Shown piece after piece: positions 16,804 to 25,828 of a DNA stretch of 64,000 bases. Both the position numbers and the translations under genes were made by a program. The notes under the pieces were generated by a model. The model did not search any database. It worked only from the letters and a program-made list of their open reading frames with translations, and was not told the DNA's origin. The DNA is from Variovorax sp. N23. Its GTDB lineage: Bacteria > Pseudomonadota > Gammaproteobacteria > Burkholderiales > Burkholderiaceae_C. Numbering within the stretch: the stretch's first letter is position 1; each line of letters begins with the position of its first letter. The DNA is taken from contig NZ_JAOOPY010000004.1 of assembly GCF_025486315.1 (NCBI RefSeq), positions 186,348-250,347 of the forward strand, written 5' to 3'.

Positions 16804-17624
16804 TGGCAGCGACCGAACAAACGAATGCAGCGGCTGCCTCCCCTGCGGCGGTCTCGTTTTCGACGCCGGCCACTGCGGTAATCACCATCACCGCTGGTGG
16901 CGTTCTCAACGTGCTGAGCACGCCGGTAATTCAGGGCCTCCTCCATACGCTGGAGAGCTTGGCGGGCAATGAAGACATCAATTGCGTGGTTCTGCGCGGC
17001 AGTGGCTCGCGCGCCTTTATTGCTGGCGCGGACATCAAGGAGATGGCAGGTCTCGATGCCGAGAGCGGCCGCGCCTTCATCAGCGGTCTGCGCGATCTTT
17101 GCAATGCCATCCGTCACTTCCCAGTTCCAGTCATCGTTCGCCTGGAGGGTCATACTCTGGGCGGCGGCCTGGAGGTGGCGATGGCGGGCGACCTTAGGAT
17201 CGCCGCTGACAACGCCGTGGTCGGGATGCCGGAGGTCAAGGTTGGTATTCCATCAGTAATTCATGCTGCCATGATGCCTTCGCAGATCGGCACGACTCGG
17301 GCGTTTTGGATGCTGCTGACTGGTGAGAACATAAGCGCCATTCAGGCGCGGGACTGGGGCCTCATCAGCGAGTGCGTGCCGCAGGACCAGCTCGACTCGC
17401 GGATCGAGGAAGTCGCGCATGGGTTTTCGCAGATCGGGCGGTCGGTGCTGCGCCAACAAAAGCGCCTGCTTCGCCGCTGGGAGACCATGAGTCTTGATGC
17501 GGCGATCGAAAACAGTGTGGCAGAGTTCGGCGAAGCCTTCAACACGGGCGAGCCGCAGCACCACATGAACGCCTTTTTGACCAAGAAGGCTGTTGGCGCC
17601 GGCCGAAAACTGACCCATCTGTGA
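16803..17624 (+). CDS. enoyl-CoA hydratase/isomerase (crotonase) family
   Basis: A 273-residue crotonase fold. The oxyanion-hole segment AFIAGADIKEM and both hydratase glutamates are visible, in GGGLEVAMAGD and GMPEVKVG. Hydration of a 2-enoyl-CoA is therefore plausible, although the segment after the second Glu (IPSVIHAAMMPSQIG) departs from the usual PGxGGTQRL. Start-stop overlap with the Bug gene indicates coupling. The next gene is convergent, so this ends the unit. Confidence 0.87.
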   Translation: MAATEQTNAAAASPAAVSFSTPATAVITITAGGVLNVLSTPVIQGLLHTLESLAGNEDINCVVLRGSGSRAFIAGADIKEMAGLDAESGRAFISGLRDLCNAIRHFPVPVIVRLEGHTLGGGLEVAMAGDLRIAADNAVVGMPEVKVGIPSVIHAAMMPSQIGTTRAFWMLLTGENISAIQARDWGLISECVPQDQLDSRIEEVAHGFSQIGRSVLRQQKRLLRRWETMSLDAAIENSVAEFGEAFNTGEPQHHMNAFLTKKAVGAGRKLTHL

Positions 17625-17699
17625 TGGGTTGGGATTGCATGGAACTCAACCATCTGCTGCTCCCGCAGCGTTTCCTCGCTAGCACCTCTCAACTGAGGC

Positions 17700-18407
17700 T
17701 TACTCCGCCAATCGCCTCTGTAGAAACGCCACGGCGTCGTCCAGTCGTTCGCCCTCAAGTTCGCGGTGCGGCCCTGGGTAGGCAACCAGGCGTTTGTCCA
17801 TAGATCCGATCGCGTCGAACAGGGCGAACGTCCCTTCGCGGTCGAAGGTCTGGTCGTCCCATTGCTGGGTGAACCAGACCGGACAGTAGATGCTCTTCGC
17901 GTAGCCGATCAAGTGCTCACTGGCAGGGAAGTTCATGCCCCAGAGCCCGATGGCGGCCGCCTTGATGCGCTTCTCGGTTCCGAGTAGCGGGATGCCATAG
18001 CCCGTCCCCATCGAGACGCCGATATATCCTATCGGGAGATCTTCGAGGCCGTGCAATGGCAGCAATGCGTCGAGCGTTGCGATCATCTCCCGTGCCATGC
18101 TCGTCCGGCCCACGCCGGCCTGCCAAGCTTCGCGAAAGCTGCGAACCGCCGTTCTCGGGTCGAGGCTGCCATCACTGCGCCTATCACCATGTACAGGGCC
18201 GTCAATTGCAAGCACGGCGAGTCCGAGTGGCAGACATGCTCCGGCGATCGCGAGAATCGCGGCCGAGAGCTTGTGTCCGCTCCCCCCGTGACATGCGAGG
18301 ACGACCCCTTTGCACGCACAGTCGGGCAGCCAGTAGACGGCCGGGATCGACTGTCCGTTGCAGTCAACTGCCAGCGGCCGGGCCACGTTCAACAGGAGCT
18401 CGTTCAT
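17700..18407 (-). CDS. alpha/beta-hydrolase family protein
   Basis: A 235-residue protein starting at MNELLLNVARP. It has an early CHGGSGHK segment, the nucleophile elbow as GVSMGTGYG (GxSxG), and a late His in AYPGPHRELEG. Dienelactone-hydrolase-like or short acyl esterase activity is plausible. An upstream in-frame ATG lies inside the preceding gene and is not favoured. It shares strand with the CoxG-like and ThDP genes and is probably in their operon; substrate unknown. Confidence 0.78.
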   Translation of the reverse strand: MNELLLNVARPLAVDCNGQSIPAVYWLPDCACKGVVLACHGGSGHKLSAAILAIAGACLPLGLAVLAIDGPVHGDRRSDGSLDPRTAVRSFREAWQAGVGRTSMAREMIATLDALLPLHGLEDLPIGYIGVSMGTGYGIPLLGTEKRIKAAAIGLWGMNFPASEHLIGYAKSIYCPVWFTQQWDDQTFDREGTFALFDAIGSMDKRLVAYPGPHRELEGERLDDAVAFLQRRLAE

Positions 18408-18423
18408 GGGCGGGCCTTTCACT

Positions 18424-19029
18424 TCATGCAGCGCGCGAAAATATCGAGAAGAAGGCGCGCCTGAAGCGGCGCAGTATGGCCGCTGCAACTGTCGTCATCG
18501 ACAGCGTCGCATTGTGCGCCGGTCTGGCAGGGCTACGGCCCGCTGCAGCCGCCTCTACGTGGTCGCTGAATCGGCGTGCGAATTCGGCGATCAATGCTTC
18601 GGCGACGATGACACCCCCTGCCTTCGCGAACTCGGCAAGCACGCCGGTGAGTTGCGCGTCAGACTCGAGCCGCACATCGGTTCTGGCCGACCCTGCGTCG
18701 ACTCCAGAATCGCGCGTCGAAGAAGTCTCGGCCGGCGCCAACTGGTAGTTCATCATTACCGCCATGCGGGCGCCCCGCACGTCCGCGCTCGCCTTACCGG
18801 ACAGTGTGCCGCTGAGCAACTCCTTGTCGACACGGTTGGTGAGCGTCCCCTTAAACGCGATCTTCTTCGGGCCGAACGAGGCGATCAGCGTCGCGGGGTA
18901 GCTACCGTCGGTCGCCGGCGCCTCGACGCTCGTCCCGGGAAGGAAACTCGCCATGAGCGGCACATCGGCGAATTGTTCGACGACTGTTTCCGGTGTCCCG
19001 GCAACTTGGAAGCGTGTTTCGAAATGCAT
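18424..19029 (-). CDS. CoxG-like SRPBCC-fold protein
   Basis: A 201-residue protein. The first 150 residues match the carbon-monoxide-dehydrogenase subunit G (CoxG) family: ETVVEQFADVPLMASFLPG, FGPKKIAFKG, and AEFAKAGGVIVAEALIAEFARRF. A basic and hydrophobic C-terminal tail may attach it to the membrane, as reported for CoxG. No molybdenum hydroxylase genes are present here, so its partner is unknown. It follows the ThDP enzyme by 15 bases. Confidence 0.8.
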   Translation of the reverse strand: MHFETRFQVAGTPETVVEQFADVPLMASFLPGTSVEAPATDGSYPATLIASFGPKKIAFKGTLTNRVDKELLSGTLSGKASADVRGARMAVMMNYQLAPAETSSTRDSGVDAGSARTDVRLESDAQLTGVLAEFAKAGGVIVAEALIAEFARRFSDHVEAAAAGRSPARPAHNATLSMTTVAAAILRRFRRAFFSIFSRAA

Positions 19030-19044
19030 GAAGCGTCTCTTTTT

Positions 19045-20715
19045 TCAGCGAACCGGCCGCAGCAGTGGCATCTTGTTTTCCTCGGCGAGGAAAAGCCGGG
19101 AATATGCATCGCTCACTAGAGTGGGCGAAATGCGCGCATCGATGACAAACGGGCCTTCGAATGTCTGAGCGCGCGCGATTGCGGCGGCCAGCTCGTCTTC
19201 ATGCTCGAGCATTGCCCCCTCGCCGCCGAAACCGCGTGCCAGCGCCACGAAGTCGGGCGACTTCCATTGCGCTGCGCGCGCGTCGCGGTCTTTCCATTGC
19301 ATCTTGAGCACTTCGGCGCCGTAGGCCGCGTCGTTCATCACCACGATGGCGAGACGCATCTTCTGTTCGGCAGCGGCGTGCAGCTCCTGCACCGCCTGCA
19401 AGAGACTTCCGTCGCCCTCGATCAGCACTGTGAAACGTCTCGGGTCCGCCATTGCGGCACCGAGGGCTTGGCCGAGTCCGAGCCCGATGCTGCCGAATGC
19501 CGCGGAATGCTGGAAACGCCCCCCGTGCGGCAGGGCCAGGTGCGCGATCGGCCACGACATGAAATGGCCTGCGCCGCATACGACTTGCGTGTCGGCAGGC
19601 AGGGCGCGCGACAGGTTGCGCATCAGGACGCGCGGGTCGAGGCCGTCGCTTGCTTTCGGCGGCACTGGCACCGGCGCTGCGAGCCGGTCCCGCGTCGCAG
19701 CTGTGCGAAATCCTTCGCGTGGCGCGGTGTGCTCGCGCAATGCTTCGAGCAGTGCCTCGACCGTTCGCTTCGCGTCGCCTTGCAGGTAGAGGCCAGGCAC
19801 GACGCCAATCGTCGCGGGATGGGGTTTGATGTCGATGCGTGCGACTTCTGCCTGTGCAAACAGCAAGCCGCCTTCGCTCGTGTAGGTGTTGAGTGAGGCG
19901 CCCACCGCAAGCACGAAGTCCGCTTCTGCCATCAGGGCTTCGGTGGGCACGCTGCTGTAGGAGCCTGAGATCCCAATGTCATAAACGTTGCCATCGAAGA
20001 AGCCCTTCGCGACGAGCGAGGTGGCGAGCAGCGCGCCGACGTGCTCGCCGAGTGCTTCGATCGCGGCGCGCGCGCCCGCATACTGCGCACCGCGGCCAGC
20101 GACCACAACGGGGCGGCGCGCGGAGGCCATCCGTTCAGCAAGCTCGGCAATTGCCTCGGCGGGAGCCGGCAGGTTGCGCCTTGGCACGAAATCCGCCGAG
20201 GGGCGGTAGTTCCAATCCCACGGAAGCTCGGCGTCCCAGAGCGCCTGCGCCAGGCTCAGGATCACCGGGCATTGCCCCGTGCGTGCGACATAGAAGGCTT
20301 CGGCGACGTCTTCGGCGAGCGTGTCTGCGTTCGCGAGCGACCGGAAGTCGCACTCGCACGCAGCGGCGAAGCGGCGCGTGTCAAGCGACTGCAGACCGGA
20401 CTTGCCGTCGGCCGGGTACTCGCCCGTGATGATCAGGAGCGCCGTGCCGGCGCGCGAAGCGCTCAGCAAAGGGTTGGCCGCGTTGGCAAGGCCAGGGCCG
20501 CAAGTGACCGTGACGATGCCAAGCTTTCCGCTAGCCTGCGCGTAACCGTCAGCCATCTGGATCGCCGCGCCGTCATGGCGAGACCAGATGACGCGCGTGC
20601 GGCCGTCCTCGACGAGTGCCCCCCAGATTGCCATGTTGGCGTCACCCATCAATCCGAAGAGGACGCCGTCTGATTCGAGGGCCAGAGCATCGGCGATGGC
20701 TTGAGCAATCTTCAT
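19045..20715 (-). CDS. ThDP-dependent decarboxylase/acetolactate-synthase-like enzyme
   Basis: A 556-residue ThDP enzyme with the three usual domains; the cofactor motif GDGS...VMNDAAYG is intact. Start chosen at MKIAQAIADAL. In the N-terminal domain the residue that activates the ThDP aminopyrimidine, normally Glu in RHExAA, is Asp here (WSRHDGAAIQMADGYA). Decarboxylation or carboligation of a 2-oxo acid is likely, but this substitution makes a plain acetolactate synthase unlikely. It is divergent from the Bug and D-hydroxyacid dehydrogenase genes. Confidence 0.85.
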   Translation of the reverse strand: MKIAQAIADALALESDGVLFGLMGDANMAIWGALVEDGRTRVIWSRHDGAAIQMADGYAQASGKLGIVTVTCGPGLANAANPLLSASRAGTALLIITGEYPADGKSGLQSLDTRRFAAACECDFRSLANADTLAEDVAEAFYVARTGQCPVILSLAQALWDAELPWDWNYRPSADFVPRRNLPAPAEAIAELAERMASARRPVVVAGRGAQYAGARAAIEALGEHVGALLATSLVAKGFFDGNVYDIGISGSYSSVPTEALMAEADFVLAVGASLNTYTSEGGLLFAQAEVARIDIKPHPATIGVVPGLYLQGDAKRTVEALLEALREHTAPREGFRTAATRDRLAAPVPVPPKASDGLDPRVLMRNLSRALPADTQVVCGAGHFMSWPIAHLALPHGGRFQHSAAFGSIGLGLGQALGAAMADPRRFTVLIEGDGSLLQAVQELHAAAEQKMRLAIVVMNDAAYGAEVLKMQWKDRDARAAQWKSPDFVALARGFGGEGAMLEHEDELAAAIARAQTFEGPFVIDARISPTLVSDAYSRLFLAEENKMPLLRPVR

Positions 20716-20841
20716 GCGTACCTCTTCGAGCGCGTCGGGTGCGTGGGGCACAGAGGGGTAGATGGGTTCATCGGGTTTCTTCCGCTGGTATCAACAGAGC
20801 GGAATTGCAGCATCGAAGCGGCGCCGGCGACATCCCAAGGA

Positions 20842-20871
20842 GTCGATAGCGGCATCGAACGCGTCGCATGG
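20842..20871. promoter_or_regulatory. 30-bp element repeated at 29291-29320
   Basis: These 30 bases match 29291-29320 at 27 positions, same orientation, with weaker similarity extending to the left. Both copies lie before the start of a plus-strand gene of the 2-oxo-acid island. This copy ends 44 bases before the Bug start and is followed by a CCGGGC-AATC-GCCCGG hairpin (20874-20889). A shared regulator site is the simplest reading (inference). Confidence 0.5.
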
Positions 20872-20915
20872 AACCGGGCAATCGCCCGGTCTATGCTCTT
20901 GGCGACGGAGACACA

Positions 20916-21878
20916 ATGAACATCTACAAGACTTTCAACCGCCTGTTCGCAACCGCCCTGATGCTGGCGCCCGCCCTTGCCGCCGCCGAGTTCCCTGACC
21001 GCCCCCTCCGGCTGATCGTCCCGTTTCCAGCGGGTGGCGTGTCGGACATCCTCGGGCGCAGCTATGCCGACAAACTAAAGGACCAGCTCGGGCAACCGGT
21101 GATCGTCGACAACAGGCCGGGGGCGACAGGGGCCATCGGTACCGAGACTGCGATCAGAGCACCGGCCGACGGCTACACGCTCGTACTCAATTCCAGCGCG
21201 CTCGTCATCAATCCCTGGTTCGGCAAACAGCCCTTTGACTACGCCAAGGACCTGACGCCGATCGCGCGAACCGGAGAGACCCCTTACATCGTGACGGTCG
21301 ATGCAAAGCTGCCGATCCAGAACCTCGAGCAGTTCATCGCCTACAGCAAGACAAATCCGGGAAAGCTCGGTTGCGGCACCTATGGCAATGGCTCGCCGCC
21401 GCACCTCGCGCTGGAGCTTTTCAAATTATCGGCGGGCGTCGACATCCTGCACGTGCCCTACAAGACCTCGATTCAGGCAGTGCCGGACATGTTCTCCGGC
21501 CAGCTTGGCTGCGTCTTCGAGCCACCGCCTGGCTCCATCGCGCACGTCAAGTCGGGGCGACTGCGCATCGTCGCACACACCGGGCCGGGGGCAATGGCTT
21601 CTTATCCCGGCGTGGATGCGATCGGCAAGCGCTATCCGGGCGCAGCGGTCATCGGCTGGCAGGCGATCTTCGTGGCGTCGGCCACGCCCAAGCCGGTGGT
21701 GGAGCGCCTGCGTAGCGCGATGGCAAAGGCGCTTGCCACGCCGGAGCTGCAACAAAAGCTTCGAGACGCCGGCTTCGAGCCTTCAACGGGTTCGCTCGAT
21801 GACTTCGAAAAGGAAATCGCGGCCGACCACGAAAAGTACGGTAAGGTCATCAAGGCTACCGGCATCCGGCTCGAGTGA
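20916..21878 (+). CDS. Bug-family periplasmic solute receptor
   Basis: A 320-residue receptor. The start MNIYKTFNRLFATAL follows GGCGACGGAGACACA; the signal peptide ends near AAAEF, and LIVPFPAGGVSDILGRSYA is the family hallmark. It precedes a D-2-hydroxyacid dehydrogenase by 31 bases, so a 2-hydroxy acid is a reasonable ligand guess. No TctAB partner is seen. Confidence 0.92.
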   Translation: MNIYKTFNRLFATALMLAPALAAAEFPDRPLRLIVPFPAGGVSDILGRSYADKLKDQLGQPVIVDNRPGATGAIGTETAIRAPADGYTLVLNSSALVINPWFGKQPFDYAKDLTPIARTGETPYIVTVDAKLPIQNLEQFIAYSKTNPGKLGCGTYGNGSPPHLALELFKLSAGVDILHVPYKTSIQAVPDMFSGQLGCVFEPPPGSIAHVKSGRLRIVAHTGPGAMASYPGVDAIGKRYPGAAVIGWQAIFVASATPKPVVERLRSAMAKALATPELQQKLRDAGFEPSTGSLDDFEKEIAADHEKYGKVIKATGIRLE

Positions 21879-21909
21879 GATCGGATGCCCACGGCGGCAC
21901 CCTTCCTGT

Positions 21910-23385
21910 ATGTCACAACGCGCGATCGATGCACTGAAGTCGCATCTCGGCCCGCAGGGGTGGCTGCAGGGCGGGGAGGCGGCCCAGTTGACTCGGGATG
22001 TCCGCGGCGCATATGGCGGCCAGGCGTTGCTGGTGGCTCGACCGGCCAGCACTGAAGAGGTCGCGACAACGGTGCGGATCTGCCGCGCCCATGCGGTGGC
22101 CATCGTGCCGCAGGGCGGGAACACTGGCCTGTGCGGCGGCGCCGTGCCGCTCGGTGATGCCAGAGTAATGCTGGATGCAAGCCTGGGAGAAGAACCGTCC
22201 CCCTGCATCGTTTTGTCACTGGCACGCATGAACCGGATCGTGTCGATCGATCCCTTGCGCTACACCGTCACGGCCGAGGCGGGTTGCGTCGTGCAGGCCA
22301 TCCAGGAGGCCGCAGCTGATGTCGATCGAGTCTTCGCGCTCGACTGGGGCGCGCGTGGCTCGGCTGCGATCGGAGGCGCCATTTCAACCAATGCCGGTGG
22401 CATCAACGTGCTGCGATTCGGCAATACACGGGAACAGGTGCTCGGCCTCGAAGTCGTCCTGCCCGATGGACGCGTATGGGACGGCTTGCGCGCGCTGCGC
22501 AAGGACTCATCGGGACTCGACCTCAAGCAGTTGTTTATAGGTGCGGAAGGCACGCTCGGCATCGTGACGCGCGCGGTGCTGCGCTTGCATCCCCGCCCGC
22601 CGCGCGAGCAGACGCTCTTCGGCGCGGTCGGCGACATCTCGCGGCTGATGGATCTCTTTGCGCTCGCGCGGACAGTGGGCGACGCCGAACTGAGCGCTTT
22701 CGAACTGATTCCGGGTGATCTTGTTGACATGGCAATTGACCGATCCGCCACGCTGATCCGTCCGATCGCCACGTCTTCTGCATGGCATGTGCTCGTGCGG
22801 TTCTCCGGCCAGGAGGACGTTACCGAGAAGCTAGAGGTGTTTTTCGTGGAAGCGCTGGAGCGAGGCCTGCTGACGGATGCGGCGCTCGCCGGCAACCTTG
22901 CGCAGGAACAGAATCTTTGGGATCTGCGCGACGCCATCTCCCCAATGCGCATGATGACCGGCAAGATGCTCAAGTGGGACGCCTCGGTGCCGATCGACCG
23001 CATCATCCCGTTCCTAGATGAGGCGCAGCGGCGGGCGTGTGCGGTTCATCCGCCAGCGAAAGTCATCGCATTCGGCCATGTCGGCGACGGCAATCTGCAC
23101 CTGAGCGTCTGGCCGGAGCGTCCGGCGGATGCCGCAGGCGATCAGGCGTTCGACATGCTCTGCGAGCGCATCGTCATCGCGATCGATGCGCTCATCTGGG
23201 AGTTCGGCGGTTCGATCTGCGCTGAACATGGCGTTGGCGTAGAGAACATCAGCCGCTTGCGCGGCCAGAAGGCGCCGCTCGAATTCGAGATGACGGGGAA
23301 GATCAAAGCCATGTTCGATCCTGACAACCTCTTCAATCCCGGCAAGGTTTTCGATTCGTCGTTCCGCAAGCTGACGGACCATTGA
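21910..23385 (+). CDS. FAD-linked D-2-hydroxyacid dehydrogenase (GlcD/D-LDH type)
   Basis: A 491-residue flavoprotein. The N-terminal PCMH-type FAD domain includes IVPQGGNTGLCGGAVP and GAISTNAGGINVLRFGNTRE; the C-terminal FAD-oxidase domain has GHVGDGNLHLSVW and CAEHGVG, the metal and substrate site of D-lactate, D-2-hydroxyglutarate and glycolate dehydrogenases. It would oxidise a D-2-hydroxy acid to the 2-oxo acid and reduce a membrane quinone or ETF acceptor. It probably shares an operon with the Bug gene. Confidence 0.87.
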   Translation: MSQRAIDALKSHLGPQGWLQGGEAAQLTRDVRGAYGGQALLVARPASTEEVATTVRICRAHAVAIVPQGGNTGLCGGAVPLGDARVMLDASLGEEPSPCIVLSLARMNRIVSIDPLRYTVTAEAGCVVQAIQEAAADVDRVFALDWGARGSAAIGGAISTNAGGINVLRFGNTREQVLGLEVVLPDGRVWDGLRALRKDSSGLDLKQLFIGAEGTLGIVTRAVLRLHPRPPREQTLFGAVGDISRLMDLFALARTVGDAELSAFELIPGDLVDMAIDRSATLIRPIATSSAWHVLVRFSGQEDVTEKLEVFFVEALERGLLTDAALAGNLAQEQNLWDLRDAISPMRMMTGKMLKWDASVPIDRIIPFLDEAQRRACAVHPPAKVIAFGHVGDGNLHLSVWPERPADAAGDQAFDMLCERIVIAIDALIWEFGGSICAEHGVGVENISRLRGQKAPLEFEMTGKIKAMFDPDNLFNPGKVFDSSFRKLTDH

Positions 23386-23410
23386 CCAACTGCCGCGGGA
23401 TCGACTCGGC

Positions 23411-24598
23411 TCAGGCGGTGCGCCGCCAAAGGATTTGCCGAGAGAGCTGATCGGGGCTCGTGCAGCCAGTCTGCGCCATGACCCGGTCGATCTCCTCGCC
23501 AAGGATGCGGATGGCACGGCGCGCACCGGGCTCGCCGAACGACGCCACGCCCCAAAGCACCGATCTACCGATGAGCACAGTCGAAGCGCCGAGCGCCAGT
23601 GCCTTGACGATGTCGCTGCCTCGGTAGAAAGCACCGTCGACAAGGACGGGAAGCCTTCCGCCGACGGCGGCGACGATGTCAGGCAAGGCGTCAATGGTCG
23701 CAATCGACGCGTCCAGGCTGCGTCCGCCATGGTTCGATACCACGATGCCATCGACTCCCGCATAGAGCGCAAGCTTCGCATCTTCCGGATGCAAGATGCC
23801 CTTGAGAAGGAGCCGGCCCGGAAAGAGGTCGCGCAGTTCACGCACGGTTTCCCAGTTGATCGAAGGGTCGGCTTGGATGCGGCTGGTGGCAGACGTCGGC
23901 AATGCGCGTTTGATCTCGTCTTCCGTGCCGACTGGCGCGTCAACGCCCGGATGATGAGCGATGCCCGGGATGCCAGTGGTCAGCAGATAACGCACCGCGA
24001 CGCCGAGCAACCATCGCGGATGCATGGATAGATCCCTGATGAAGCGAGGGCCGTAGGTGATCGGGATGCCGAACCCATTCCTGGCGTTGTATTCGCGCTT
24101 CGGGGAAACGGCGCCGTCAACCGTGAAGACAAGAGCCTCATAGCCCGCATCCTTCGCGCGGCCGACGAGTGAGCGCATGTGGTCACGGTTCGCCGAGACA
24201 TAGAGTTGGAACCAGAGCCGGGCGTGGGGTGCGGCGGCAGCCACTTTCTCGAGGGCGGTGACTGAGTAGGTTGAGAGCGTATATGGGATACCTTCGGCCG
24301 CTGCTGCCCTGGCCGAGAGCACATCGCCGTCATGCCAGAGCATGCCAGCCACCGCCGTTGGCGCAACCGCGATCGGAAAGCGCAACGGACGGCCGAAGAG
24401 CGTGTGCTCCATGCTCCGCCGCGAGACATCGCGCAGTACCCTGGGCCGGATCTTGAGCGCTTCGAGCGCTTTTCGATTGGTCGCAAGGGCGATCTCGTCT
24501 TCGGCGCCGCGATCGACGTATTCGAACAAGGCCCTCGGCAGTCGACGCTTGGCGGCTGCGCGCAGGTCGGCAATGTTGAGGGCGTCCTCGAGCTTCAT
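23411..24598 (-). CDS. FMN-dependent L-2-hydroxyacid dehydrogenase/oxidase
   Basis: A 395-residue member of the lactate/mandelate dehydrogenase-glycolate oxidase family, starting at MKLEDALNIADLR after GGAGACCGG. FMN-site segments FPIAVAPTAVAGMLWHDGD, GVDGIVVSNHGGRSLD (with the catalytic His) and LVDGAFYRGSDIVKALALGA are intact. With the convergent FAD enzyme it gives the locus both stereochemical types of 2-hydroxyacid oxidation. Mandelate or a similar aromatic hydroxy acid is a plausible substrate given the ThDP decarboxylases (inference). Confidence 0.87.
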   Translation of the reverse strand: MKLEDALNIADLRAAAKRRLPRALFEYVDRGAEDEIALATNRKALEALKIRPRVLRDVSRRSMEHTLFGRPLRFPIAVAPTAVAGMLWHDGDVLSARAAAAEGIPYTLSTYSVTALEKVAAAAPHARLWFQLYVSANRDHMRSLVGRAKDAGYEALVFTVDGAVSPKREYNARNGFGIPITYGPRFIRDLSMHPRWLLGVAVRYLLTTGIPGIAHHPGVDAPVGTEDEIKRALPTSATSRIQADPSINWETVRELRDLFPGRLLLKGILHPEDAKLALYAGVDGIVVSNHGGRSLDASIATIDALPDIVAAVGGRLPVLVDGAFYRGSDIVKALALGASTVLIGRSVLWGVASFGEPGARRAIRILGEEIDRVMAQTGCTSPDQLSRQILWRRTA

Positions 24599-24737
24599 CC
24601 GGTCTCCTTCATGCGCCTCCGCCTGCAAAGGTGCGCATCGGCTGCCGCTCGTTGCGGTTCACCGGAGTCTAGGAGCCGTGTGGCCGGCATGCCATGCGGC
24701 GAACGCAATCGCCGTATGTGCTTCCTCTGATACCGCC

Positions 24738-25676
24738 TCAAGCGGCGGTTAAACCGTGCGCTTCGTGAGTCGTTTCCCGGAGCGCCGCACGAAGCCATTG
24801 CTGCGCGGGGTCGGCATGGCTTCGGGTATGCCAGTACATCGCGAGGTCCAACGCACCGATGTCGAAGGGCAACTCAAGGATCTGCAGCGGATAGCGACTT
24901 GCGCTTTCAGCCGCGATGCGATCAGGGATCACCGCAAGCAAGTCGGACTTCGCGACCACTGCCGGCGAGACGAGAAAGCTCGGGACGGTCACGGCGACGA
25001 GGCGCTTCACCCCGAGGCCGTCGAGTGCGCCCTCGACCAAGCTGTCGACCACGCTGAGCGCGGCGGCCGACACGCCGAATGCGACGTGCGGATACTGCAG
25101 GAACTGCGCCATCGTCAGCTTGCCGTCGATGCCCGGATGCCCGCGTCTCACGATGCAGCAGGCGCGCTGCGGATAGAGCGAGGAGCTGTAGTAGGCGGTC
25201 GGAATGTTACGCAGGCTGGAAATGACCAAGTCCACCTCACCTTCGCGCAGCAATTCCGCGGCACGGCGCAGGTCTCCGCTGCTCCAGCGTATGGTCATCT
25301 TCGGTGCCTGCTCGCGGACCCGCGCCATGAGAGCTGGGAGAAACAGGAGCGCGACCGCCTCGGTCGAGATGATGCGAACGGTGCGCTCCGCCATCCCAAT
25401 ATCGAAGTCCGAACGGCCCTGCTGAGGCGCGTCCAGCGCTTCGAAGGCGATCTGGATCGCCTTGGCAAGTTCGATCGCGTAGGGCGTCGGCTCCATGCCG
25501 CGCGCGGTCTTGACGAGCAGAGGGTCCTTGAGCATGGTCCGCAGGCGGCCCAGGCTCGCGGACATTGCCGGCTGCCCGATGTCCGCCACTTCGGCTGCGC
25601 GCGTCACGTGTCGCTCGGTGACAAGAGCCCTCAGGTGCTCCAGCAGATGAAGGTTGATGTTGCGCGGCATCGTCAC
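24738..25676 (-). CDS. LysR-family transcriptional regulator
   Basis: A 312-residue LysR protein of the NodD/NahR-like branch judging from the start (RNINLHLLEHLRALVTERHV, then GQPAMSASLGRLRTMLKDPLLV). The GTG start at 25676 is placed by a GGAGA seven bases upstream; an ATG two codons later is the alternative. Branch members often respond to aromatic acids. Likely regulator of neighbouring hydroxyacid or ThDP genes. Confidence 0.88.
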   Translation of the reverse strand: MTMPRNINLHLLEHLRALVTERHVTRAAEVADIGQPAMSASLGRLRTMLKDPLLVKTARGMEPTPYAIELAKAIQIAFEALDAPQQGRSDFDIGMAERTVRIISTEAVALLFLPALMARVREQAPKMTIRWSSGDLRRAAELLREGEVDLVISSLRNIPTAYYSSSLYPQRACCIVRRGHPGIDGKLTMAQFLQYPHVAFGVSAAALSVVDSLVEGALDGLGVKRLVAVTVPSFLVSPAVVAKSDLLAVIPDRIAAESASRYPLQILELPFDIGALDLAMYWHTRSHADPAQQWLRAALRETTHEAHGLTAA

Positions 25677-25828
25677 AGGGCGTCTCCAGTCGGATAGAAA
25701 TGGGCGCGATGCGAACGACGGGCGGAAATCGCGAAGCCGGCGACTGATCGAACACCTTTTGCGCGCAAGGATAAGTCACCGCGCCGGCCGAGCCGCGCGG
25801 AGGCCGGACTGCGCGCATCACGACCGGC

